Below are positions 1-7,834 of a stretch of 26,251 nucleotides of DNA, piece by piece. Every line of letters starts with the position of its first letter. The first letter of the stretch is position 1. The DNA lies in assembly GCA_004563195.1 (NCBI GenBank), contig SFTJ01000048.1, forward strand, positions 1-26,251, read 5' to 3'. The position numbers were made by a program, and so were the translations under genes. Origin of the DNA: a bacterium (lineage in GTDB: Bacteria; Bacteroidota; Bacteroidia; Bacteroidales; Muribaculaceae). The notes under the pieces were generated by a model that saw only the letters and a program-made list of their open reading frames with translations, did no database searches and was not told where the DNA came from.

Positions 1-93
1 CGTCGTAAGCTTACCTTCACGATTACGGTAAGTGGTTTGAATGTAGAAGCACTTGGCATTCTTAGAGCGAGTGATGGTGAGTTTGTAGTTCAT
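1..93 (-). CDS. N-terminus of probable IS transposase (partial)
   Basis: Reading leftward from an ATG at 91-93, the frame stays open to the window edge and gives 31 residues beginning MNYKLTITRSKNAKCFYIQT. The start 'K(L/I)TRSKN...FYI..TYRN..GK' resembles the N-terminus of IS1634/IS4-type transposases of Bacteroidales, which open with a short beta-hairpin before the catalytic DDE domain. None of the catalytic region is visible, so the family call is from memory of the N-terminal pattern only. An intact element would end about 100-200 bases upstream of this start, between 94 and the efflux operon. A non-transposase origin cannot be excluded. Confidence 0.45.
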   Translation of the reverse strand, partial: MNYKLTITRSKNAKCFYIQTTYRNREGKLTT

Positions 94-189
94 ATCGTAT
101 ATTCTTAAGTTAATCATTGCCATCGGCGGTCATGAAGGGCCCGGCAGACAGCATATAGCAAAATATAGCAACAAAGATACAACAAAAAA

Positions 190-216
190 ATTGACTTTTC
201 CAAGCTGAAAGTCAAT
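190..216. repeat. 9-bp perfect inverted repeat upstream of the transposase
   Basis: ATTGACTTT (190-198) and AAAGTCAAT (208-216) are perfect complements around a 9-base loop. The left arm follows an A-run (184-190). It sits about 100 bp upstream of the probable transposase start. It could be a weak terminator for leftward transcription or part of the end of the insertion sequence. Without the other IS end, the terminal repeat cannot be identified. Confidence 0.4.
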
Positions 217-275
217 TATTTCCAAAATAAACTGTCAAACTCCCGGGAGAATCCCCCGGTTATGCCTATGAAATT

Positions 276-308
276 AAGGAGATGACCGCCGAGGCCGTCT
301 CCTTTTTT
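276..308 (+). terminator. Rho-independent-like terminator, apparently orphaned
   Basis: AAGGAGA (276-282) pairs with TCTCCTT (298-304), with further pairing inside (T-G, G-C, then C-G, C-G around one mismatch). A run of six T's follows (303-308). The orientation is rightward, but no rightward gene lies between the leftward transposase and this hairpin. It may belong to a gene cut off by the neighbouring insertion element. Confidence 0.5.
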
Positions 309-469
309 CATTATGCAATCTATCACCGCTTAACCGGGCATTTCTTTTTTTATGTTCCCTGATGTTGTCGTCAGTAGCGCATTGTGGCAGATTCTATGCT
401 GTCCGGACTCTCAGTTCATTATTAGTATTTCCGAGGGAATAAATAGTAAATGGTAAAAGGGAAAGAATA

Positions 470-502
470 ATGAACAACAATACATCCAATTTTATTTCAT
501 GA
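470..502 (+). CDS. possible 10-codon leader ORF overlapping the tolC-like start
   Basis: An ATG at 470 opens a 10-codon frame (MNNNTSNFIS). Its TGA stop (500-502) overlaps the ATG (499-501) of the efflux outer membrane gene as ATGA. A purine-rich AAAAGGGA (455-462) lies 7 bases upstream of this small ORF, whereas nothing Shine-Dalgarno-like lies just ahead of 499. The arrangement would allow translational coupling. It could equally be chance in an AT-rich leader. Confidence 0.2.
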   Translation: MNNNTSNFIS

Positions 503-1893
503 ACAGATTTATGGCTTATTTAGCTTTGGCTATTGTGTTGATAGCCAAAGGTTTTCTTTGTGTGCCTATATGCGCACAAGAGAATACTGTACAGACAATG
601 ACACTCACCGCACTTTACGACATTGCCGACCGGCAGAGCCGTAAGGTGAGAGTAAGCGAGGTGGCTCTGCGGGCAGCCGAAGAAGGAGTGGCAGCAGCCA
701 AATCGGCTTTATTGCCGAGCGTCGACTTGAGCCTTCAAGGCAGTTATACCGGCAATGCTTTCATGCTCTCAAGAGGATTTTCGGGCATTGGCACTACCGA
801 TTACATTGTGCCCGGCGTGGGTGTTATTCCCGTGGCTAACGGTAAGCAGGACACTCCTCACTGGGGCAACAGCTTTACGGCGCAAGTGTCGCAGGTGGTG
901 TATGCCGGCGGTGCTATCCGTTCGGGCATACGAATGGCTGAATTGGGCAAGGAAATGGCTGAACTCGATGTGGAGAAAAATCGTCAAGAGATACGCTTCT
1001 TGCTTACGGGCTATTATCTCGACCTCTGCAAACTCGACAATCAGATAGAGGTGGTTCGCAGCAATATCGCACTCACTCAGAAGGAGATTGAGCAGATGAA
1101 AGCCCGTCGTGAGCAAGGCACGGTGCTGCAAAACGACATCACCCGCTACGAACTTCAGTTGCAGAGCCTCGAACTCACGCTCACTAAGCTCACCGATGCT
1201 TTTTCCATCATCAATCATCAGTTGGTAACTACTCTTCATCTGCCGGAGCAGACGGTGATTGTCCCCGACAAAACCCAACTTGACTCCGAAATCGATGCGC
1301 TCGCAGCTATCACTGCACAAGAAACTTGGCAGAAGACAGCAGCCGACAACAACCTCGGCATACGCCAAGCCACAGTTGCATCCAGTCTTGCCGAACAGAA
1401 AGTGAAGCAGGCCAAAGCCGAATCGTTGCCTTCGGTGGCTGTTGTGGCCGAAAACCGCCTCTTTGGGCCCTATACGCAAGACCTCATTCCCAAAGATTGC
1501 AATGTAAATGTGTGGTTTGTAGGTATAGGCATAAAATACAGTCTTGGCAGCCTCTGGAAGAATCAACACAATATCCGCAAGGCTCGCATCGAGCACCTGC
1601 AGTCGCAGGAAGCGCTCTCCTTGGCTCATGAGGAGGTGGAAAAAGGTGTGCAAGCAAGCTACACCAACCTCTCTACGTCGTACACCGAAGTTAAGACACA
1701 GCAGAAGCAGGTGGAACTCGCCAATCAGAATTATTCGGTGGTGCAAAACCGCTATCAAAACGACCTTGCGCTCCTCACCGATATGGTAGATGCCGCCAAT
1801 ATGAAACTCTCTGCCGAAATGGCTCTCGTAAATGCCCGAATAGGTATGCTTTATAATTTCTATCAACTCAAATACATAACAAATACTTTATAA
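499..1893 (+). CDS. TolC-family outer membrane efflux protein
   Basis: This is the predicted outer membrane channel of a tripartite exporter. The 464-residue product starts with a Sec signal peptide: a hydrophobic stretch at residues 5-22 and probable cleavage after CAQ (residue 27). It then has the two-fold helical layout of outer membrane efflux proteins. The first half (about 35-245) has 'R.SEVALRAAEEGVAAAKSALLPSVDLS', and the second half (about 275-464) has 'Q.AKAESLPSVAVV'. Both are typical start-of-repeat helices followed by beta strands. Length is usual for the family. The fusion protein and inner membrane pump genes follow 2 and 6 bp downstream of each other, so the three form one operon. 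Substrate unknown; by comparison with EmrAB-TolC, drugs or toxic amphiphiles such as bile acids are plausible. Confidence 0.93.
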   Translation: MNRFMAYLALAIVLIAKGFLCVPICAQENTVQTMTLTALYDIADRQSRKVRVSEVALRAAEEGVAAAKSALLPSVDLSLQGSYTGNAFMLSRGFSGIGTTDYIVPGVGVIPVANGKQDTPHWGNSFTAQVSQVVYAGGAIRSGIRMAELGKEMAELDVEKNRQEIRFLLTGYYLDLCKLDNQIEVVRSNIALTQKEIEQMKARREQGTVLQNDITRYELQLQSLELTLTKLTDAFSIINHQLVTTLHLPEQTVIVPDKTQLDSEIDALAAITAQETWQKTAADNNLGIRQATVASSLAEQKVKQAKAESLPSVAVVAENRLFGPYTQDLIPKDCNVNVWFVGIGIKYSLGSLWKNQHNIRKARIEHLQSQEALSLAHEEVEKGVQASYTNLSTSYTEVKTQQKQVELANQNYSVVQNRYQNDLALLTDMVDAANMKLSAEMALVNARIGMLYNFYQLKYITNTL

Positions 1894-1895
1894 TA

Positions 1896-2924
1896 ATGGA
1901 AAAGAATAAGATTCACGTTTATTTATATAATGCATTAATAGTGCTTTGTCTTTTGGGCGGAGCGATATATGTGATTTGTCAGCTTATGCACTTCGGCAGT
2001 GGAGAATTTACCGACAATGCCCGTGTCCGCCAAAATGTGGTGCCTCAGAGCTGTCGCGTGCAAGGTTTTATCCGTGAGGTGCGATTTACCGACTTCCAGC
2101 AGGTTAAGAAGGGCGACACTCTGGCTATCATCGAGGATGCCGAGTTCCATCTGCGATTGGCTCAAGCCGAGAGCGACCTTCTCCGTGCCGAACAAGGCTC
2201 GAAAGGCACTGCAAGCAGCATCGTTACCACCAAAACAAGCATGACCGTAACCGATGCTGGCATCGAATCGGCGCGTGCGCAGATGGAAAATGCTATGCGC
2301 GAGGATAGTCGCTTCAAAAACCTCCTCAGCCAAGACGCCGTCACTCCGCAACAGTATGATAAGGTACACACGGCATATCTGAGTGCCAAGGCTGCCTATG
2401 ATCAGGCTGTTCGTTCGCGACAGATGCAGTCGGCTGTTGTGGCTGAGCAGGGGCATCACCTTTCTGCTTCCGAACAAAGTATCGAATTGGCACGCCGAGC
2501 TGTAGACCTTGCTCGCTTGAATCTTTCTTACTGCTACATCATTGCCACCTGCGACGGCACCGTGGGCTCGAAGGACATACATGTGGGTCAGCTTGTCAAT
2601 CCGGGGCAAACGTTGGTAAGTATCGTTGAAAAGGACGAACGCTGGATTGAAGCAAACTACAAGGAAAGCCAGTTGCCACATATCAAGGTTGGCGACAAGG
2701 CAGAGATTACAGCCGATGCCGTTCCCGGCGTGAAATACACCGGTACGGTGGAACGCATCTCCGATGCCACCGGCAGTGCATTCTCACTTATTCCTATCGA
2801 CAATGCCACCGGCAATTTTGTGAAAGTAGAACAGCGTGTTACCGTACGCATCAAACTCGATTCGAGCAGCGATGTCGACAAGTTGAAGGGTGGTTATAAC
2901 GTAGAATGTATCGTTAAGGAGTAA
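1896..2924 (+). CDS. HlyD/EmrA-family membrane fusion protein
   Basis: This is the predicted periplasmic adaptor linking the MFS pump to the outer membrane channel. The 342-residue product has a single N-terminal membrane anchor (about residues 9-30) and a short cytoplasmic N-terminus. The two halves of a lipoyl-like domain frame a long helical hairpin: 'VQGFIREVRF...VKKGDTLA' near residues 50-75, and 'CDGTVGSKDIHVGQLVNPGQTL' near 218-240. The Ala/Gln-rich helical hairpin spans about 85-205. A C-terminal beta-barrel region follows ('PGVKYTGTVERIS', about 273 onward). This order is that of EmrA-type adaptors. The gene starts 2 bp after the channel gene and ends 6 bp before the pump gene, indicating co-transcription and probably coupled translation. 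Confidence 0.93.
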   Translation: MEKNKIHVYLYNALIVLCLLGGAIYVICQLMHFGSGEFTDNARVRQNVVPQSCRVQGFIREVRFTDFQQVKKGDTLAIIEDAEFHLRLAQAESDLLRAEQGSKGTASSIVTTKTSMTVTDAGIESARAQMENAMREDSRFKNLLSQDAVTPQQYDKVHTAYLSAKAAYDQAVRSRQMQSAVVAEQGHHLSASEQSIELARRAVDLARLNLSYCYIIATCDGTVGSKDIHVGQLVNPGQTLVSIVEKDERWIEANYKESQLPHIKVGDKAEITADAVPGVKYTGTVERISDATGSAFSLIPIDNATGNFVKVEQRVTVRIKLDSSSDVDKLKGGYNVECIVKE

Positions 2925-2930
2925 CACGCA

Positions 2931-4553
2931 ATGGGACAATTAACAGAATTTTTTATGAAGAGTGCCGGCGGTCCTCCCCCAAATCAGGGCTTTGCCATGC
3001 CTATGATGAAAGGGTGGGTTCCTCGCTGTATCCAACCTTGGATGTATGTGCTGACCGCCTTTTGCTTTCAGTTCAGCGGAGGTATGTACCTCGGCGCCCT
3101 TGATGGCATTCGCGGCACCACCAACTTCATGATTGAGGACGTACTTTTCCTGCTTTATGCCACTCTTGCGGGTATGGCTGTGTATTTTCCACTGCTTTAC
3201 CGCATGAAGTTCCGCTTCACCAACCAACAGTTGCTTTGCTGCTCTGCCATCGTTCTTGGCGTGTGCAATATTATCACAATGCATTGCCAGTCGATGCCTG
3301 TGCTCGCAGTGGTTTGTTTCATTGCCGGAATGGCAAAGATACAAGGTACGTTTGAGTGCATGAGCAACATACAACTTTGGATTACTCCCAAACGCGATTT
3401 TGCCGCTTTCTTCCCCGTACTCCACATTATTCTGCTCACGGCCATCGAAGGTAGCGGATGGCTTGCCGCCTGGTTCGGGCACCACTTCACTTGGCAGATG
3501 ATGCATGTGTTCACCGTAGGCACCATGTCGTTTGTGCTAATCACACAGATTATCTGCTGCCGCCCGTTCTGCCCTATGCCGCGCCGACTCTCGCTGAAGG
3601 GAATCGACTTTCAGGGAGCGTTGCTGATATGCGGCCTCATGCTGGTGTTGTCGTACATCGCAGTCTATGGCGACTATTACATGTGGCTCGACAGCTTGCG
3701 CATTCGCCTTGCCACCGGTGTGGCTTTTGTGATATTCGCATTCATGCTCTACCGCCTGCACTACTATCGTTATCCCTACGTAGAACTCAGTCTTTTCACA
3801 CGGCGCAATGTGGTTCTCATTCTCGTTGTCACTTTCTTTGCCGAACTTGCTTTCGGTGCCGAACACACAATGGAAGAGATACTTTACAGCGAAGTCATCA
3901 GTTTGGAAGAATTGACCAAAGAGACGCAGTATATGTGGGCACTTCTCGGCATGTACACCGGCATATTGCTCGACCTTTATTGGCTGAAAGTAAGAAAATG
4001 GAAGATATGGAAACTCTTCGGCATCGCTTTCATCAGTATTGCATTCTATGGCATGTTGATGTACTTCACACTCGACATTAATGCCAATATCGAGCAATAT
4101 CGACTTGCCATATTCTTGCGCGGTTTTGCCTATGCCATACTTTCTCCGGCGTTGATGTGGGCTTTAAACGAATCGGTGCCCAGTCTCGAACAGTTCTTTA
4201 TGAGTTTGTTCGTATTCAATGTGCTGCACATGTATCTGGCAGGTGCTGCCGGCTATGGCATCTATTCCACCATATTCTCGCATTTTATGAACGAGAATAT
4301 GATGAGCTACGGTCAGCAACTTACACTCACTCACTTAGATATGGCACACTTTAATTTGGGTGAGTATATTGGCAACGACTTCCTGCACTCCATGATGATG
4401 GTGACAATAAAACAGGTCTACGGCTACGTTATTTGGTTTGCCCTGGCTTTGGCTGCCCTATTCTTGCTGTGCGACATACCGGCTGTACGCACCAATATCC
4501 GAAAAGTGCCTCGCTGGCCGGTATATGCCATCGAATATCTTGCAAGAAGATAG
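2931..4553 (+). CDS. MFS transporter, EmrB/QacA (DHA2)-like pump
   Basis: This is the predicted proton-coupled inner membrane exporter of the tripartite system. The 540-residue product has roughly 12-14 hydrophobic segments spread over its length, a long aromatic-rich N-terminal tail and a basic C-terminus, as in DHA2 pumps. The loop after the second helix reads 'PLLYRMKFRFTNQQLL' and lacks the usual motif A (G-x-L-a-D-r-x-G-r-r). The sequence is therefore divergent from EmrB, and assignment rests mainly on topology and the operon partners. An acidic stretch ('HTMEEILYSEVISLEELTKE', about residues 312-331) sits in what should be a loop. It is the third gene of the operon. Transcription probably stops at the strong hairpin at 4611-4652. 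Confidence 0.85.
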   Translation: MGQLTEFFMKSAGGPPPNQGFAMPMMKGWVPRCIQPWMYVLTAFCFQFSGGMYLGALDGIRGTTNFMIEDVLFLLYATLAGMAVYFPLLYRMKFRFTNQQLLCCSAIVLGVCNIITMHCQSMPVLAVVCFIAGMAKIQGTFECMSNIQLWITPKRDFAAFFPVLHIILLTAIEGSGWLAAWFGHHFTWQMMHVFTVGTMSFVLITQIICCRPFCPMPRRLSLKGIDFQGALLICGLMLVLSYIAVYGDYYMWLDSLRIRLATGVAFVIFAFMLYRLHYYRYPYVELSLFTRRNVVLILVVTFFAELAFGAEHTMEEILYSEVISLEELTKETQYMWALLGMYTGILLDLYWLKVRKWKIWKLFGIAFISIAFYGMLMYFTLDINANIEQYRLAIFLRGFAYAILSPALMWALNESVPSLEQFFMSLFVFNVLHMYLAGAAGYGIYSTIFSHFMNENMMSYGQQLTLTHLDMAHFNLGEYIGNDFLHSMMMVTIKQVYGYVIWFALALAALFLLCDIPAVRTNIRKVPRWPVYAIEYLARR

Positions 4554-4606
4554 TAAACCCACTCCGTTTTTCAAGCTATTTCCCCTTCGAAATGGTCTTG
4601 GAATGC

Positions 4607-4660
4607 AAAAACTCAGGCTCAAACACTTATTTTGCGATGTTTGAGCCTGAGTATTTTATT
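4607..4660. terminator. bidirectional terminator with 15-bp perfect stem
   Basis: ACTCAGGCTCAAACA (4611-4625) and TGTTTGAGCCTGAGT (4638-4652) pair perfectly over 15 bp around a 12-base loop. An A-run flanks the left side (4607-4610) and a T-rich stretch the right. It lies between two convergent units, the efflux operon (plus) and the metal-binding protein/receptor operon (minus), so it can terminate both. Confidence 0.85.
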
Positions 4661-4690
4661 ATGCGCCTTCTTTGTGGTAGAAGTTGATTA

Positions 4691-4990
4691 TTATTTTGCT
4701 TCTTTCACCTTTTCTATCTTGTAGCCGATTTTCTTGAAGGCCTTTACAAAATCTTCGTAATTGCTTTTCGAGGGTTCATACACAATAGTTACTGTCTGGT
4801 TGGGAATAGAAGTTTCTATCTTCTTCACTCCTTTCACAAAGCGTATATTAGTCTTGATTTTCTTCTCGCAATTTGCACAATGCATCTGCGGAGTGGTCGT
4901 AACTTGCAGTGTTTCCGCCGATTTCGATTTCTGTGCGGAAACTGAAACGGAAGCGATGGCCAATGCCATCATGAGGATTATCTTTTTCAT
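4691..4990 (-). CDS. secreted heavy-metal-associated (HMA) domain protein
   Basis: This 99-residue product has a Sec signal peptide (cleavage near SAQ, residue 20) followed by one HMA fold (about residues 28-97). The metal-binding loop is MHCANC, with Cys38 and Cys41 forming the CxxC pair. The following 'EKKIKTNIRFVKGVKKIETSI' and the C-terminal 'FKKIGYKIEKV' match the usual helix-strand pattern of MerP/Atx1-like domains. It would bind copper, mercury or a similar soft metal in the periplasm. The gene starts 19 bp downstream of the TonB-dependent receptor and is probably its operon partner, a pairing common in Bacteroidales. The receptor gene appears broken, so this gene may now act alone. 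Confidence 0.88.
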   Translation of the reverse strand: MKKIILMMALAIASVSVSAQKSKSAETLQVTTTPQMHCANCEKKIKTNIRFVKGVKKIETSIPNQTVTIVYEPSKSNYEDFVKAFKKIGYKIEKVKEAK

Positions 4991-5009
4991 ATTGTTCTAT
5001 ATTGTTTTA

Positions 5010-7002
5010 TTAAAACTTCTCGAATTTATATCGTATGCCTATGTATGCCATAGCCCCGTTGACGGGTCCCCACACCTGGGTTGCGTCGAATGTCGGCGAC
5101 CACGGGTTGGATGCCCCGATGATAGGGTTCGGAATGGTATAGTTGGTGAGATTCTCGCCGCCTATGTAAATGGCGAAATTACGGAATTCACGGGTAATCT
5201 GTGCCTGCAACTGGAAGTAAGCGGGATAGCCGGAGCGATCGTAGAGTTCGCCGCCGCCGTTCAGGCTTCCTGTGAGGTCGAAGTGCCAGAGTTCCAAGGG
5301 TGTCTTATAGCCCAATGTCAGCAGACCCTTATAGCGCGAAGTGAGTGGTCGTCGGCGCAATTCTCCGTCGTAGGTAACTCGCGCGTCGGTATAGCGGAAA
5401 GCTGCCGTGGCGGTAAAACCGTCGAAAAAAGGATAGGTGGCGTCGATTTGCGCTGAATGGGTGTAGCTTTCGCCCGAAAGGTTCTCGAAAGAGAAGGTAT
5501 TGGAGCCTTTTGCACCATCGGGAATGATTACTGACTGTCGGCTGAAATCGGTATAGTAGTAATCGACGTTCACCTCCAAGTCCTTGCCGGCGATAGGTAG
5601 GCGGAGCGATGTCGAAAGGCCTGTGTTCCACGCCTCTTCCTGTTGCGGTGCTTCAGTAGCGATGAAAGTCTTTCCGCTTGCCAGCAGCGACACGTTTTCG
5701 GCTATGGCATGTGGCGAACGGTAGCCCTTACCTGCCGAAGCACGCAGGCTGAGTTGCTCCCACGGCGTGTATTTCACATGCAAGCGAGGTGTCCAAAATC
5801 CGCCATACTCCGTAGAGTAGTCCCAACGCAGTCCGGGCATCACTGTCAGTTTCTCGCCCAATTTATAAGTATACTGCGCATAAAGTCCGGTGGTGGTTTC
5901 ATGAGGCGCGCCAAAGAGGTTGTCCTTCTCCCCTACCCACGGGGTGTGCATATCAAGCCGTTGACTGTAGGAATCGTGGTTAAGCGACAAACCCACACTG
6001 AGTTGGTGCTCGGGCGTGAATTCGGTCTCAAACATCAGCTGTGCATAGCCGGTTTTCTGGTTCACATCGTAGGTGGTAAGGCCGAAACGGTTATCGGCAT
6101 CGTGCACCGAACCATTGAGCATCAATGCCACCGACGAATTGTGGTCGGGGTCGAACATAAACCCGTTTTTCCATTGCAATTCGTAGCGATGGGCTGTCAC
6201 CTCAATGCCATAAGGCGACACAGTAGCGTGATGTGCGCCGTGACTGCTCGATCCATCCGGGTGATACATACGCCATACGCCACATTCCGTTGTATTGGCG
6301 CACCCGGGGCATATCCATAAAACCGTCTCCGCCGCGGTCGTGGTCGGTCTGTCGGTTTTCGAAGTGCAGCAGCGCGCCGGTCGACAGGCGGTCGGTGAGA
6401 TGGATTGTGCCATCTGCGTTCACTTCTTGCTTCAGGTCGCTATCGATATACGCATTGGCGCGCACTCCGTCGATGCCTTGAGGCTTGATGTATTCCACAT
6501 TGATTTGACCTGTGATGCTCTCATAGCCGTTTTTCACGCTCGATGCGCCCTTGCTCACCTGAATGCTTTGCATCCACGGTCCGGGCACATAGCCCAGCGA
6601 ATAAGGCAGACTCGCCCCTCGCAGGTTGGGCATATTCTCGGTGAGCATCTGCACATAGGTGCCGCTCAGCCCCAGCAGCTTTATCTGTCGAGCACCGGTT
6701 GCCGCGTCACTATATGAAACATCTACCGACGGATTGGTGGTGAACGACTCGCCAAGATTGCAGCAAGCGGCACGTTGCAGCTCGCCCTTCCCGATTATCT
6801 CCGTATTCATCACCTGCAAGCGAGATCGGCTGCTCTGACGAGCCACTACCGTAACGTTTTGAAGCATCCGGTTAGCAATGCTGTCTTGCACGAGACTGTC
6901 TTCTCGTGCAATCACATTCTGTGCGTTCACACTTGTCATCAATACCAATGACCCTAATATCGTTGCTATTACCCTATTCATTCTATTAATTAATCTCATC
7001 AA
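5010..7002 (-). pseudogene. TonB-dependent receptor, frameshifted with likely internal deletion
   Basis: Two overlapping minus-strand frames make one receptor. The first runs from the start at 7002 through a signal peptide (cleavage near VNAQ), a TonB-box-like 'NVTVVA', and the plug ('NLGESFTTNPSVDVSYSDAA', 'SKGASSVKNGYESITGQINV'), then goes out of frame near 6244-6255 (SPGWIEQ). The second frame continues from SHGAHHATVSPYGIEV (near 6245) through the beta-barrel to a terminal aromatic 'YIGIRYKFEKF' (5010). Related receptors, as I recall them, carry about 15-20 more residues at this junction, so a small deletion with frame loss is more likely than a one-base indel. Combined length is about 664 codons. 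The neighbour suggests metal uptake. A sequencing or assembly error is the alternative. Met3 or later Mets in the leader could be the true start. Confidence 0.85.
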
Positions 7003-7067
7003 CCAGGTTATTAACTTTCAGTTATGAGTCCCCGAGCAACAAAGCAATGCTCGAAATTATGCTGCGT

Positions 7068-7102
7068 CAAAATTATTCAATTATCTTAGTCTTGCTAACA
7101 AA
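7068..7102 (-). promoter_or_regulatory. candidate Bacteroidetes promoter for receptor/HMA operon
   Basis: On the minus strand a TTTG (7099-7102) precedes TAATTTTG (7068-7075), a full match to the TAnnTTTG -7 element. The spacing of 23 bases is a little longer than the usual 19-21. The leader to the receptor ATG would be about 60 bases and contains a small hairpin, CGAGCA/TGCTCG (7033-7053). Confidence 0.45.
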
Positions 7103-7149
7103 AGACAATGAAAAACTGCGATATGCAAGGCAAAGGTAGCAATAAATAA

Positions 7150-7430
7150 TAGGAAATTATCTTCGTTAGGGAGCTTAAGTATTACAATTTTTCCAATGTT
7201 GGAAAGTATTGGATTTTTTTAACTTTTCGGTAAAAATTCTCCCTAATGAAATTTCGTGCGAGATGCGTAAGAGAGTATTCAACACAAGGAGGCACGAAAT
7301 CGTATAATGAGGGCTTCGCAAGCCCTTCGCCTTCGAGATAGTTGAGTGTTGAGGCAAGCAGGAAATCTATTTCATATAGATAATAGTCGAGATACGACAA
7401 GTCATATAATTTAGGCGATAAATACAAAGA
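7150..7430. other. AT-rich non-coding stretch with several inverted repeats
   Basis: No convincing gene is visible. The stretch holds a single palindromic unit TTTCC-AATGTT-GGAAA (7190-7205) resembling the tandem repeat further right, a 9-bp inverted repeat ATTTCGTGC (7251-7259)/GCACGAAAT (7292-7300), and a tight hairpin AGGGCTT-CGC-AAGCCCT (7310-7326). An 81-codon minus-strand frame covers most of it (7182-7427), but it has no recognisable motif and runs into the repeat-like unit. The clustering of small palindromes suggests a non-autonomous mobile or structured element rather than a gene. Confidence 0.4.
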
Positions 7431-7440
7431 AAATCAAAAA

Positions 7441-7585
7441 TCCCCAAATCTTTTTCCTTAAAATGTTGGAAAATTCCCAAATCTTTTTCCTTAAAATGTT
7501 GGAAAATCCCCAAATCTTTTTCCTTAAAATGTTGGAAAATCCCCAAATCTTTTTCCCGAAAATGTTGGAAAATCCCCAAATCTTT
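7441..7585. repeat. 33-bp palindromic tandem repeat, 4 units plus partial
   Basis: Units start at 7441, 7474, 7507 and 7540, each exactly 33 bp (tccccaaatcttttt, cctta, aaatgttggaaaa), with a partial fifth from 7573 to 7585. Differences are few: C to T at the second base of unit 2, and CCTTA changed to CCCGA in unit 4. Every unit can form TTTTCC-loop-GGAAAA. The period is a multiple of 3, so a minus-strand frame (7367-7657) reads through as an 11-residue repeat, KDLGIFQHFKE. That frame has no signal, domain or sensible neighbour, so I treat it as a DNA repeat. It is not a CRISPR: no spacers are present. Confidence 0.9.
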
Positions 7586-7655
7586 ACGCTTCCGGCCGGC
7601 AGTGGGGATGGATGTCGTTACCCATAGGCAAAAGTGAGCGAAACGAACAAACTGC

Positions 7656-7691
7656 AAGGCCCGGACACCGCTTTAGCGATGTTCGAGCCTT
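7656..7691. repeat. long imperfect hairpin beside the tandem repeat
   Basis: The 36 bases from AAGGCCCGGACACCGC (7656-7671) to GCGATGTTCGAGCCTT (7676-7691) fold into a 16-step stem with two mismatches and one G-T pair around a TTTA loop. No clear T-run follows on either strand, so it is not a typical terminator. It may be part of the same repeated element as the 33-bp array. The rest of 7692-7834 shows no supported gene. Confidence 0.5.
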
Positions 7692-7834
7692 GTTAACAGT
7701 ATTCTAAGCCACTTTCGTTGAGAATTGCCTTATCGCGAAGATTGGCAAATACTCCGTGATTTGCGTAGGGGGAAATCGGTATGATAGGCTGCACCTACTC
7801 TACCATCGGCTTTTGGCAGCCGAAATAAGCGCAA

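Noticed and set aside
769..1866. Long minus-strand frame opposite the tolC-like gene
   Set aside because: The plus strand encodes a clear outer membrane efflux protein with family motifs; the antisense frame is Cys/His-rich without domains.
7182..7427. Minus-strand gene of 81 codons
   Set aside because: No motif or neighbour support; the frame ends in a repeat-like palindrome and the DNA is rich in small inverted repeats.
7441..7585. CRISPR array
   Set aside because: The units are directly adjacent with no spacers, and there are no cas genes in the window.
7367..7657. Gene for a 96-residue protein with 11-residue repeats
   Set aside because: The frame is produced by the 33-bp DNA repeat; flanks carry no signal, domain or promoter, and the same palindromic unit also occurs singly outside any shared frame.
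7656..7691. Rho-independent terminator
   Set aside because: The stem is long but has mismatches and no T-run on either side; kept only as a hairpin or repeat.
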